Below are positions 46,290-56,751 of a DNA stretch of 64,000 nucleotides, piece after piece (the stretch's first letter is position 1; the number at the start of each line of letters is the position of its first letter). Both the position numbers and the translations under genes were made by a program. Source of the DNA: Symsagittifera roscoffensis. Lineage: Eukaryota > Xenacoelomorpha > Acoela > Convolutidae. The stretch covers positions 51,085,581 through 51,149,580 of the forward strand of contig NC_087066.1 of the NCBI RefSeq assembly GCF_963678635.1, in the 5' to 3' direction. Under the pieces are notes generated by a model. It was not told the origin of the DNA. It was given only the letters and a program-made list of their open reading frames with translations, and searched no databases.

Positions 46290-48000
46290 AAAAAAATTGC
46301 AGAGCTCCTAAAACGAAGTCTGTTCTGCCGGCGGATCACCACAGACTTTCTTATGTTTTTTTTTTTCATTTCAGTCCACAAAAAACACGCCGCTCAGACC
46401 TGTACGATCGCCGCCAGGTAGTATTTACTACAACTAAAACTTGGACTATCACAATTGCTCGAAGACGTCGAAGGAGCCAACATTTTGACTTCCACGGTAG
46501 ACATGTGAAATTTCCTTGTATGCCGCCGAGATGGAACCTGACGAGCTGGTATTATCTACAAGATGGAGGAAAATCTCTACACGATTGAACCAGCACTGGT
46601 TGAAACCATCGTTCTTGCAGCGAACAAGTTGTATGCTGCTGACACACAGCCGCCTTTGGATAAAGACACTTGTATTCGTCTTCCGAGTTTTGCAGTTAGC
46701 AAAGTTCATTTCATGGCACGTGGTCAGTGCTATAAGCAGTGCGACGGAGTGGCTATGGGATCCGCATTGGAGGTTACTCGTCATCTTGTGGTTGAGTCAG
46801 TACGAAGGAGTCCGCGCCAGTGTGAATACCACGCTGTCGGTTAACAATGCGCGGGCATTTAACGATACAACTGTTTGCTTGCGCTGTCACGTCATGGTCA
46901 GAAAATGACCACTCCATCCGATCTGACCTGTGTAGTGACTGGTGCCATCGCAAATGCGCCAATCTGAGTGTGGATAACATTGCGCGGTATAGCCACAAGA
47001 AAACTCCAGGGTATTCTGGTTGCCATTCCAGCAGTTTTGAACTGCAGTTCAAAATTCTTAAGGCCAAAGTGTTCGGAAGGTATCTTGATGACATATTCCG
47101 GTTTGTTAAAGCTAGAGTTATTGAAAACAGCACGTGCCGTGCTAATAACCTGCACCCGTGTCTCAATTTAACTTCAGAGATCTACTTTTCTCGGCATGAT
47201 GGTGAAGCGCAAAAGTGGCAGACTCATAACGGCTTGGTACCGAAAGCCCACCGACATAGGTCTCATGTTGTCTTGCCTTGCTTGTTCGCCGAAGCTGTAC
47301 AAGCGGAACAAATAAATGGTACCTCTCTTGTGATAAAACGTCCAGCTTTTATAGTTTTCAGAATGCACTGATTTCAGCGAAGCTCAATTATGTGAAGAAT
47401 CGTTACCCACAACTCTTTTTTGATCTCATAATCGAGATTGAAACCTGTGAAGTGTTTGCGCCTAGAGATGACCAGGCTAGAAAAGCTAAACTGAGAGAAA
47501 TCAATGAGCGCCCAACGTTGTTAACGGAATATAGATAGAACATTTCTAGTCGTTTCACCAGAACTATCAAGAAGACAGACAGGAGTTTGAGTTATTTCCA
47601 CACGTAAACTCAAAACGTTTGTACTTTTATTTTTTTTTAAAAAAGGGGATAATTTAAAGAACCTTTTCAGTGATGAAATTACCTGTCCTGGATGTCAATC
47701 CAGCTATGTTGGCGACATTGTCAGGCGACATGACATTTGAAGACTCGACTCGCTGAACATAAGCGTATGAGCTTCTTAGAAAGTCACTTTGAGAACTTTG
47801 GGAAGTCCAGAAAAGTATTGAAAACGCCTCAAAAGTTTTGCTAAATTTTTGGATTACAATCAAGATCCAGGTCAGTTTTTGACGCTGGATGCCCTGTGAA
47901 TCGCCATGAAACAGTCGGAGCTGAACCAACGCGAAGAATAAGGATAGAGGCAGCTCACCCGTCAAGTGTTGACCGAGATTTTTCTCGCTGTTCCGTTTTT
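46290..48000 (+). pseudogene. Decayed Penelope-like element: RT and GIY-YIG endonuclease
   Basis: RT blocks in order: GQCYKQCDGVAMGSALEV (46743-46766 is DGVAMGSA), the hallmark of Penelope-like RTs; GRYLDDIFRFVKARVI with YLDD at 47081-47092; NNLHPCLNLTSEI; then, frame-shifted, a WYRKPTD-like segment near 47236 and LNYVKNRYPQLF. At about 47665-47740 the sequence EITCPGCQSSYVGDIVRR is the GIY-YIG nuclease start found at the C-terminus of these elements. The blocks are spread over three frames with stops, so it is dead. The distance between the GVAMGSA and YLDD motifs is about 105 codons, longer than I would expect, and contains a PHD-like Cys/His stretch. Confidence 0.75.
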
Positions 48001-48246
48001 TTTTCATATAAAATGTTTTTGTTTGTGTTTAATAAATTGGTTTGCAATGATGACCACCATTTCCAAAGATATTAATTCTTCATAAGACGTTAAGCTTAAT
48101 ATTAACTAATCAACCTTGACTGTTGCGAAGAAAAACAAGCAGGATCTAAAAAACAATTCCCTCCCACTTATGATGTCTACTATGGAATTACCACGCCTAT
48201 AATTGAAGCCGTAATTTAGCACAAGAAAATTCTGTTCATAATTCGA
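48001..48246. other. No gene seen
   Basis: Unassigned sequence between the Penelope remains and the assembly gap. Confidence 0.4.
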
Positions 48247-48446
48247 NNNNNNNNNNNNNNNNNNNNNNNNNNNNNNNNNNNNNNNNNNNNNNNNNNNNNN
48301 NNNNNNNNNNNNNNNNNNNNNNNNNNNNNNNNNNNNNNNNNNNNNNNNNNNNNNNNNNNNNNNNNNNNNNNNNNNNNNNNNNNNNNNNNNNNNNNNNNNN
48401 NNNNNNNNNNNNNNNNNNNNNNNNNNNNNNNNNNNNNNNNNNNNNN
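48247..48446. other. Assembly gap, 200 N
   Basis: A run of exactly 200 N, the customary placeholder for a gap of unknown size. Distances across it are not reliable. Confidence 0.99.
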
Positions 48447-49389
48447 ACATCAGAATTACGTAAACTAGATCACAATTAAGTAACTATTGCAGAAGAACAG
48501 TGACCATCTGTTGTTGTTGCACAACAAGAATAATTTTCGGCTTGTTGGGGGTGGTAATCCTATTTTCGGTTTGTTGGCCCTCGGCTTGTTGGCCTACCAC
48601 CAAATTCAAATTATCAAACCAGTGTTTCACATTAACATGTTGATTTTTTTGATGGCTTCAACGTGAAAGTTGCCATGGAAATAGAAGCAATTAAGCTATC
48701 ATAAAACCTAAAAAGTCTGATAATGAGGTGAAAACGGAAAGTGCTTTTTTTCACATTCTAAATAACGGATGTTGCTATCATCTCAGTAGTAATCAGGTCT
48801 TGTTTCTCATGAATTTATCTTTTTGGTGTCCGACAAATAGGAAGATAATTTTTTCAGGTCATTTAGGTTTTTTGAGATTAAAAAGTCATTTCAGCTTGCA
48901 CTATGGTTGCAGTTATTTGAATTTAAAATTTTAGTACTGCATGAAAATTTCATGCGAGCTTAAGTGTCCATTCTGATAAGTTTTAACGTTCATTTACTCG
49001 AATTTTTTTTTTAGCTGGATGCATTTCGAATTGTACCATATGAATTTGAGTTCATTTTCCTCAAATTGCCATGTTTTTGTCAAATCTTTTCTACAGCTTT
49101 CCGATAATCCAATTTTGCTAACAGATAGCAAGCAAAAACTTGTAGTCCTAATATTTTCTTAATGTACTATCGTCTTACGCATTAGTCTGTTTACAACTGA
49201 TATGGGACAAAGTTATCAAATCGGTTCTAGATTTTATTTTTACATGAAACACTTGTATCAGTAAAACATTGAATGTCTCTTGTACATCCACGTAACAGGG
49301 AGTAAACTTCGTTAAATTTTATGTCAGCTGTTCACAGAATCAGAGGAGTAACGCTCGTGTTTTTCTGTGGCAACGAATATTTTCTTTTT
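48447..49389. other. No supported gene
   Basis: AT-rich sequence with only a 68-codon frame (48728-48934) lacking a domain. A short TGTTGG-rich stretch near 48540-48600 repeats the word GGCTTGTTGG or GGTTTGTTGG three times. Confidence 0.45.
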
Positions 49390-50060
49390 TTTTCTTGTGT
49401 TCACCGCTGAAGGAAACGTGTGCATTCTCGAACATTACACAACTTGGCACGCTGGTAGCACATTTAAAAGTTGACCCTCATTATTTTATCAAGTATATAC
49501 TGTGCATGCTGTTGTTAAGAATTGTTTATTCCCAATGGTTTACTTTCTGTTACAACGAAAAACTCGAAAGCAATATCAACAAGCATTCCGTGTGTTACGT
49601 GAATTTAACCCTTTATTAGAGCCAACAAAAATTGTTATTGATATCGAAAAAGCAGCAATTTCTGCTTTCAAATCGGAATTATCCACAGTGTCCGCAAAAT
49701 GGGGCTTTTTTCATTTTGCGCTGGCCAATTGGCAAAAAATAAAAGAATTGGGACTAGCGGTTGAATACAGAAAAGACTAAGGCTTAAGAAAGAAAGTGAA
49801 ATCATTTAATCCGGTGGCTCTTATTCCTGAATGCGAATTGAAGTTGTCTTTAGAGCTCTCTACGCATCAACAACTGAAACTGAGCAGCTCTGGTCATATC
49901 TCGATTATTTCGAGAGAAAAAAAGTATGTGGGGAAATATGTACGTGTGATTCTAAAGAAAAAAAATCCAGGTTTCGAACCAGCTATATGGAATCAGTGCA
50001 TCAATGCAATAAATGGAAATAAAAAAAACCAACAATTCCGTCAAAAGATGGCATAGAAAC
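49390..50060 (+). pseudogene. MULE-type transposase remnant
   Basis: The frame at 49502-49780 reads FPMVYFLLQRKTRKQY, then TKIVIDIEKAAISAFKSEL, then FFHFALANWQKIKELGL. This is the order fP-L-vy-aLl, D-x-E-x-a and C/F-FHf-q-x-W-kI-x-x-GL that characterises the MULE transposase domain. Just upstream, in another frame, is LVAHLKVDPHYFIKYILCM, matching the (D)GTF-x-x-xP-x-lF-Q segment with a frame change. Downstream, ALIPECE, YLDYFERK and PGFEPAIWNQCINA occur in two more frames and correspond to the C-terminal part. Frameshifts make it non-functional. No terminal repeats were found around it. Confidence 0.7.
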
Positions 50061-51017
50061 TTTCAGGAATGTGATTTTCTCACCCCACTGTATCAAAAGT
50101 TCTGTGCAAAAAAAATTGAAAAAACGTTTTTGAAATCTGAATTTTTTTAATTTTTGTTTTTCTAGTCAGTTGCCTAAAAACTGATTGTGTTCTATTTGCA
50201 TGTTTTACTATGAATGTCAAATATGTCCAAAATAAAGTTTTACATCAAACTTTTTTTAACCGCTCGCCGAAAAACTAATTTGAAAAAAAAAGCTTTATTT
50301 TGTAGTTTTCTTAAAGACTAAGGTCGGAACATTCAGTGGTACTTGCACAGTAACCGGCTATCCTTGTTTTTAAATAACTTTGAAAGCTGACCACGCGGTT
50401 TAATTTTCGATTTTTATTTACTTTAATGCTGTTTTCTAAATAAAACCTAAAATAGCTCTCAATTAACTCTTTTGAAAAATGGATTTCAATGATACTGTCA
50501 GGAACGGTAAGTTCTTAATTGGAAATCAGGAAGATGACTCAATTAACCATCTGCAACTAGAACTCTTTTTCCTTTTCCCACCTCACGCGAGCATCAATTT
50601 TATGGCGTAACGAGTGGTTTCACAAGGTTAATTATGACCAAATATGTTTGCCATGGTCTAATTAGTCCGTATCCCATTTTTCATAATAACGAATAATGTT
50701 AACAAAATTATATTTGTAAATTTTCGCAGGTGGGGGAGGGAATAAAAAAGAGCCTGTAACTCCAATTAGAGCATGATAATTGCTATTAAAACCACCGATA
50801 AGCAAAACCGTACACGCCTTTCAAATAAAAGAATCAACTTGAGGTTTGCATTGATAACCATATCCAATCTGAAGAAAAGTACCATCAATCCGGTTTTCTA
50901 ATTGGGTAAGTTGCAAAAAAAATCAAGCATTTTTTTTGTAGCCAAACGGAGTATCAGTTGAAGATAGCGCAAATGCTCACTTTGTTGTACACAACTGACA
51001 ATTCGCAATAAGTTTTT
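50061..51017. other. No supported gene
   Basis: Unassigned AT-rich DNA. A partial copy of the short repeat (GGTCGGAACATTCAGTGG) lies at about 50320-50340. Confidence 0.5.
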
Positions 51018-51086
51018 AGGTATATTTTGTGGATCCAGACGACGCCGCCTTCCAGTGGTGGATCCGACATCTTGGGCCTCACCAAG

Positions 51087-51587
51087 ATGCAAATGGCGTC
51101 AAGCCCCCCCCCCTCCCATTGGGTCGGGAGAAGCTCAGAAGTCTCCGGGTTTTCGGTTACGGAGCGTCTGAAGCCGGCCAGGCTGCTCCGTCTGCTCATC
51201 CTTATACTACTACTCCGCTCCGGCATTAATCCAAACCCTGGTCCAGGGCCTTACTTTTGCTCCCCTTGCTCTTTCCGCATCAAACGCACCCAGCCCAGTG
51301 TCTGGTGCCACATCTGTGGTTACATTCACCTTAAATGTAGTGGTCTTACCCACCTTAACCAACACCACCCTGACTACTATTGCCCTACCTGTACCTCTAC
51401 CTACATTTTACCTCCCCCAGGCACCAGGTCCTCTAACTTGACCACCCCCAACTCCCAAACTTGTTCAACTTCCCTAACCGCCCCCAACCCCACCTCCCTA
51501 ACCCCCCTCCCCCTCCCCCTCCCACCCTTCCCACCTCCTCGAATAAAAATTCCTCCTCCCAAAATCGCGCAAATCGTAATCGTGTAA
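51087..51587 (+). CDS. LINE ORF1: 2A-like motif plus PHD finger
   Basis: The first ATG of the frame is 51087 (166 codons). Residues about 36-46 are hydrophobic (LLRLLILILLL), followed by RSGINPNPGP. The NPGP at 51234-51245 matches the end of 2A ribosome-skipping peptides, although the usual D-V/I-E before it reads G-I-N, so activity is uncertain. Next, a PHD/zinc finger at 51258-51392: C-x2-C, WCHIC, HLKC and YYCPTC. The C-terminus is Pro/Ser-rich. The ORF overlaps the ORF2 frame (open from 51437) by about 150 bases in the -1 frame. Known LINE ORF1-type proteins with 2A and PHD modules occur in marine invertebrates. Confidence 0.8.
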   Translation: MQMASSPPPSHWVGRSSEVSGFSVTERLKPARLLRLLILILLLRSGINPNPGPGPYFCSPCSFRIKRTQPSVWCHICGYIHLKCSGLTHLNQHHPDYYCPTCTSTYILPPPGTRSSNLTTPNSQTCSTSLTAPNPTSLTPLPLPLPPFPPPRIKIPPPKIAQIVIV

Positions 51588-54500
51588 ATAGTGTAAATAA
51601 CTCAAGTACAAACAACCATTTTAATCATACTGCTGTTAATAATGTAAATAGTTCACCACACCCCGCCAAAGGCCTTTTAAAAATCCTTCAATTTAATTGC
51701 AACGGTATCTCCGGAAAAGCACCCGAAATTGCTGCTTTCTTATCTCAAATTCATATTGCTGTCTTCCAAGAAACTAAATTAAGAAAGAAATCTCGAAACC
51801 CCTCACTAGGCTCACACTACACTTTAATTAGAAAAGATCGAGAAAAAGAAGGGGGCGGTCTCCTCATAGCCATACATGAGTCGATACAATACGAAGAAAT
51901 AAATATTAACAACGATGGAACACTAGAGGCTATGGGCATATCAGTGGTAGCCAGTTCATCCAAGCTTCGTATTTATAATTTCTACATCCCCCCTCGCTCG
52001 AGCTGTCCCCCTGGTTACTCTGCGTCCCTTGCCGAACTACTTGAACCTGGGGACGCCTTAGTACTCGGGGATGCCAACGCACATTCACAACTATGGAACT
52101 CCAACATCGAGGAAGATCAACGCGGCTCTGTACTTAGCAAAGATATAACCGAATCCACCTTTGCACCATTAAATGATGACACACAAACCAGAGTCCCTTT
52201 TAACTCAGAAAACCAACTCTCGTCACCAGATATTTCCCTCGCATCCCAATCGCTCTTACTCTCCACATCATGGACCCCAATTAAATCTCTAGGATCAGAT
52301 CACCTACCCATTCTTCTAGAACTACCCTTGGATGATTTTATAAATTTTTCACCTAAAAGGACTTTTATAAATTTTTTAAAAGCAGATTGGATCAAATTCA
52401 CAGAGGAAATTGAGGAGGGTTTCTTTTCAGCGGTTCCACCTTCCGGAGTTGCCGCCGGAGAGAAATTCTTGAGGGACCTGGTGCTCAGGGCAGCACGCCA
52501 CCACATCGCCGCTGGCCGTATTCGCCACTTCACTCCCTCTCTTTCCCCCGAGTCCACTGCCCTTACCGCCGAAAGAGATTTAAGCCGACAACAAAATCTC
52601 CCCCCAGAAGTCATATCCCAACTGAACTGTAGACTCATGAAACAGACAGCAAAGGACAAAGAAAATAAATGGCGAGAATTCCTCTGGACTTGCGACTACC
52701 GCACTGGTGCCAGAAAGTTCTGGAAAGTGGTACGCTCCTTAAATGGATCTAAGCCCGTGGCAGGAAGACACCCCATTACTTTTGGTTCTAAACCCATACA
52801 CTCACCTCGTGATATTACCAGCTCTTTTAACAAACAATTCACAAATGCCAGACCCCACGCCTCTGACAAACTCCTTCGTATAACGAGAAGAAAAATTGCC
52901 AAACTACCGCTGTCAGACAGCCCAATTTTTACCCCTGAAAATACTAAACAAGCCATTGCAGACAGCAAACCATCGCGAGCGCTAGGTGCCGACGGCCTTT
53001 GTAATATACACCTTAAACATCTCGGCCCACTTGCTACTCAATACTTAACATACCTTTTTAATATCTCTTTGTCCGAAAACATTATCCCCCAAATTTGGAA
53101 AAATTCAAAAATTGCACCGCTTCCAAAGCCCAATAAGGATCTTAAGCAATCAACATCTTACAGACCTATATCCTTACTCTGCCCAGCAGTTAAAATTCTG
53201 GAGAGGCTCGTTCACCCCATCTTTACCAAACATCTCCCCAACGCCAAACACCAACACGGCTTCCGCCCTTTTCACTCAATCACCACAGCTCTCTCCACTC
53301 TCGAATTTTACATTTCAGACGGTTTTAACCAAAATCGCCCCCCTAAACGTACGGTACTGGCCACACTTGACTTATCTAAGGCTTTCGACATGGTGTGTCA
53401 TCGCTCACTTGTGGAACTCGTTCATGACACTCCCCTCCCAAGAAGTCTAGTCCGCTGGCTAAGTAATTACCTTAATGGTCGACAAGCTGCCACCTCATTC
53501 CGTGAACACACATCCCCCCATCGAATAATCCACTGTGGCGTACCCCAAGGTTCTGTTTTATCACCCACACTCTTCAATTTTTATGTCCATGATGCACCGC
53601 CACCTCCCGATAATGTAAACCTTGTTTCGTATGCAGATGATTTCCACCCCTTCGCAAGCAGTTCCAATATTGATATCGCCTCAAATTCCATCAATAGCTA
53701 CCTAAAAAGGCTCTACGATTTTTTCACCTCACGCAAACTAAGTTTCGCGTCCTCTAAAGGATCAGTTACACTTTTCTCCTCTTATAACAAAGAATTTAAT
53801 AAAACACCTAGTGTTCTTTTAAATAACGAGGCGCTACCCCTAAACAAAAATCCAACAATCTTAGGGGTGACATTTGATCCAACACTTTGTTTTGCCACTC
53901 ACTGCAAACAATCCGCTGAAAAGGCCAGACGCAGGATCGGAATCCTGAAGGCATTAGCAGGATCAACCTGGGGTCACTCCAAAGAAACCCTCCTCCTAAC
54001 TTTTAAAGCTTTAATTCGCCCCATACTTGACTATGCAGCCCCCGCATGGTCCCACGCATCAAGTAACACCTCCATAAATTGCCTGCAGGTTGCCCAAAAC
54101 CAATCCCTTCGCGTTGTTACTGGATCAAATCTAATGAGTTCCACTGCCCACCTGCACAGTGAATCTGAAATCCTAACGGTCACAGACCACCATACCCTTC
54201 TGTCATCTCAATTTTTTATCTCTACCTATCGTTCCCACCATCCCATTAATTTTATACATTCACATCCCCCTCCTCCCCGTCTACTTCGCCCCTCAATTAT
54301 AAGCTGCTTCAAAGAAGACACCCAGAAAATTTTAACCGACTTTTCAGTCTACGCAAACCACCCTCTAGTTCTGGACGACCGAGACGAAGTCTCCACTTTT
54401 ATTTTTAACTACTACAAACCAATTTTAAAAGACAACCATACCTCCCTTGTAACCGAGTTCCTAGCCGAAACCCCTCCGTCTAAAGTTATTTGTATCCCTT

Positions 54501-54793
54501 CCCCAAAGATTGACCCCTCTGAAAAATCTCTCCCACGTCCCACGCGCTGTAAGCTCTCCCAACTCCGGTCTGGCTACAGCCGGCTCCTTAACACTTACCT
54601 ATCCCGCCTCGACAGCTCCATCTCCCACCTTTGCCCAACCTGTTCCCTTGCATCCCACACAACATGTCACCTTTTCAACTGCTCCCAAAACCCCTCCCCA
54701 CTCACCCCAGCAGACCTGTGGCTTCGGCCGGTAGAGGTTGCTAAGTTCCTTGACCTGGAGACAGAAGAGCCCAACCCGACCCGCGTGGGCTAA
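51437..54793 (+). CDS. LINE ORF2: AP-type endonuclease and reverse transcriptase
   Basis: The frame is open from 51437; the first ATG is about 500 bases in, within the endonuclease, so translation must enter by a -1 shift from ORF1, by reinitiation or at a non-AUG codon. The endonuclease starts at KILQFNCNGISG (about 51678), continues with FQETKLR and LVLGDANAHSQLW, and ends with SDHLPILLEL. RT: PLPKPNKD and SYRPISLL, QHGFRPFHS, TLDLSKAFDMV, GVPQGSVLSP and SYADDFHPF (YADD 53630-53641). A C-terminal knuckle CPTCSLASHTTCHLFNC is at about 54628-54680. All catalytic residues appear present. Stop TAA 54791-54793 is the first triplet of the tail. Confidence 0.9.
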   Translation, partial: LDHPQLPNLFNFPNRPQPHLPNPPPPPPPTLPTSSNKNSSSQNRANRNRVNSVNNSSTNNHFNHTAVNNVNSSPHPAKGLLKILQFNCNGISGKAPEIAAFLSQIHIAVFQETKLRKKSRNPSLGSHYTLIRKDREKEGGGLLIAIHESIQYEEININNDGTLEAMGISVVASSSKLRIYNFYIPPRSSCPPGYSASLAELLEPGDALVLGDANAHSQLWNSNIEEDQRGSVLSKDITESTFAPLNDDTQTRVPFNSENQLSSPDISLASQSLLLSTSWTPIKSLGSDHLPILLELPLDDFINFSPKRTFINFLKADWIKFTEEIEEGFFSAVPPSGVAAGEKFLRDLVLRAARHHIAAGRIRHFTPSLSPESTALTAERDLSRQQNLPPEVISQLNCRLMKQTAKDKENKWREFLWTCDYRTGARKFWKVVRSLNGSKPVAGRHPITFGSKPIHSPRDITSSFNKQFTNARPHASDKLLRITRRKIAKLPLSDSPIFTPENTKQAIADSKPSRALGADGLCNIHLKHLGPLATQYLTYLFNISLSENIIPQIWKNSKIAPLPKPNKDLKQSTSYRPISLLCPAVKILERLVHPIFTKHLPNAKHQHGFRPFHSITTALSTLEFYISDGFNQNRPPKRTVLATLDLSKAFDMVCHRSLVELVHDTPLPRSLVRWLSNYLNGRQAATSFREHTSPHRIIHCGVPQGSVLSPTLFNFYVHDAPPPPDNVNLVSYADDFHPFASSSNIDIASNSINSYLKRLYDFFTSRKLSFASSKGSVTLFSSYNKEFNKTPSVLLNNEALPLNKNPTILGVTFDPTLCFATHCKQSAEKARRRIGILKALAGSTWGHSKETLLLTFKALIRPILDYAAPAWSHASSNTSINCLQVAQNQSLRVVTGSNLMSSTAHLHSESEILTVTDHHTLLSSQFFISTYRSHHPINFIHSHPPPPRLLRPSIISCFKEDTQKILTDFSVYANHPLVLDDRDEVSTFIFNYYKPILKDNHTSLVTEFLAETPPSKVICIPSPKIDPSEKSLPRPTRCKLSQLRSGYSRLLNTYLSRLDSSISHLCPTCSLASHTTCHLFNCSQNPSPLTPADLWLRPVEVAKFLDLETEEPNPTRVG

Positions 54794-54819
54794 CAACAAC
54801 AACAACAGGTATATTTTGT

Positions 54820-56437
54820 CTTATTGGTTTCAACTTTTTTTCAGTCGGCCTGCTTTTTGATGCATTTCTTCTTCACAAACAGACGGTTCAGTTTTTGTTT
54901 AAGAGTAATGAACATAATGAAAACTTTTATTTAGGTCTTGCTGATTTTTTTGTTTTTTTTTCAGGAAAAAGGTTTAAAATGTGCATAAATGCCTTATAAC
55001 TACAGATGTGCATTCATAAATATTGATGCATTTATGGATGCACTTAGGAATATATGCACTTTTTGAGTTCAATTGAAATTCATCTGCTCAAAGTGACGTC
55101 ACTAGTACTCTCCAAATACGAACGAAATGGCGCGAAAAAAAAAGATTCGAAAATAGAATTTGATTGTTAGCTTTCCAACGGAATATAAACGTCACCTGTT
55201 GATCCAGTTTTCTCACATTGGGTTGGTTTTATCAAAAAAGCGGTAATTATAAATCGTTATAAAAATTCAAAGTGCTTAAAGGGTATCTATTTTTTTCTTT
55301 GAAGTTCGAAAGTTGAGATTTTTTCGACAAAGTCAGTGTTTTTTTTATAATATTTACTTGCGTTCATTACTCTTTTCCAATCTTCGATTGGCTATTTTTC
55401 AATTTTTAACGTTACATTAGGCCATGCTTGGGACCATGGTGTTTTTTTTGCAGCATTGAATTAAAAATGCATTAAAAGTTTTTGCCAAAAGTGATATATT
55501 TTGGTATTAGTTTTTTTTACAATTGAACTTCTTGACTTTGATTTTGGCCAGTTTTAGTACCTTCTCTTCGAGGCCACAATGTTTTATTTGTAGATTTTGT
55601 TGGGTTGTATATGCATGTATGCAATTCAATGCGAGTTTGACAATATAGAAGCTCTTTTCGGCATTAAAGTGGGAACTTAGGAGTTGTGGTCTTTCCCATT
55701 TCGTCCAACCCTGCCTATTAATTAAAAGTTATAAACCATCTCAAGTTGAGATTCAAATTATTGTGATTACCATTAATTATCGTTTTTTACATAATTTCAA
55801 AAGAACTCTCCTTAGTGTTGTTGGTAACTGCTCACAAACATCGATTCGTATGCTGCCCCGTTTCGTTTTGTCGTTTTTCATATAGTTTTTTACAATCTCA
55901 ATCATGAATATTAATTTTCTGCGGCGTCTTGTCTGTCAAAGAGTGGCTCTGGCGGTTGCACAGTGTTCGCTTATAGTGGGAAAGCCCCCTATTCCACTGC
56001 TGAGTAAACTCCGGCTCTAGCAGGCAGCTTTTGGTTAGTGCGAAGAACCGAGAAAAACTCCTAACGTGAGTTGATTTTTATTTTCTGGGGAACCTACAAA
56101 ACCCCTCCTCTCCAGATTTTGTATTTAAATCCAGTTGGTGACTTCGGCAGAGTGGTCTCACAGGTCTGTAGTATGTGTTGGTGGTTTAACCGGACAGTTA
56201 AAAGGGTGAAGTACGTCATGAGGACTATAAAAACAGTTAGGACAGATGCTGTTGGCGTCTTTTTTTAAATTCTCGATAAGTAGCTGCTGAGATGAGGGCT
56301 ATATATGCAGCGCAATTGAGCAAGAAGGGATATAGTACGACGAGGAAAGCGACTTTCCTCTTGTGCTACATGTAAATTCGCTGAAGACGGAGATTCGTTG
56401 AAACTCTTTTTTCTTCCTTACTTTACAAGTCTTAAAT
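54820..56437. other. No supported gene
   Basis: AT-rich DNA. Around 54980-55060 there are repeated TGCAT words (TGCATAAATG, TGTGCATTCATAAAT, GATGCATTTATGGATGC) that can pair with each other. A 65-codon frame at 56071-56268 has no recognisable domain. Confidence 0.45.
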
Positions 56438-56660
56438 GTCTTTAAATTCATCAATCATACCGCAGAACTGGAAAATGGGAAGAGTATCTCCACTCTCTAA
56501 ACCGGGAAAAGCAAAAAAGGAGGCCAAAATAACAAGCCGATTGCACTCTTATCTTCAGTTGCGAAACTGATTGAAATAATGTTATTAGATGAGTTTAATA
56601 ACATCAAAATTACCAACCATCAGTATGGTTTTAGGAAAAATGGAGAGTGTCACAAGAGAG
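56438..56660 (+). pseudogene. LINE reverse transcriptase fragment
   Basis: IPQNWKMGRVSPLSKPGK, then after a one-frame change KPIALLSSVAKLIEIMLL and ITNHQYGFRKN. These are the consecutive fingers-region motifs W-x(n)-P-x-x-KpgK, yRPI-x-LLs-x-x-x-K-x-x-E and Q-x-GFR of CR1/Jockey-like RTs. Only about 70 codons remain. It is from a different, older element than the one at 51031. Confidence 0.7.
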
Positions 56661-56751
56661 TTTGTTTAGAAAATGAAATGGTTTCATGCAAAAGATTAGT
56701 TTCAGTTCAGCTTCAGGGTATTTTTGGAGGGGTCAATTGAAAAGCTTTTAC

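Larger units (their letters stand above)
51031..54806 (+). mobile_element. Full-length LINE (CR1/Jockey-like group) with 13-bp target duplication
   Basis: The flanks AGGTATATTTTGT at 51018-51030 and 54807-54819 are identical 13-bp target duplications. They show that the 5' end is complete. The element is 3,776 bp: 56 bp of leader, ORF1, ORF2, and a short (AAC)n tail starting in the stop codon. Both ORFs are free of stops, so the copy is young and possibly active. GC content is higher and C-rich compared with the surroundings. Clade assignment is approximate: endonuclease plus RT, no RNase H, C-terminal CCHC. Confidence 0.93.

Noticed and set aside
54599-54805. Minus-strand 68-codon ORF over the LINE end
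   Set aside because: Shadow of the ORF2 C-terminus.
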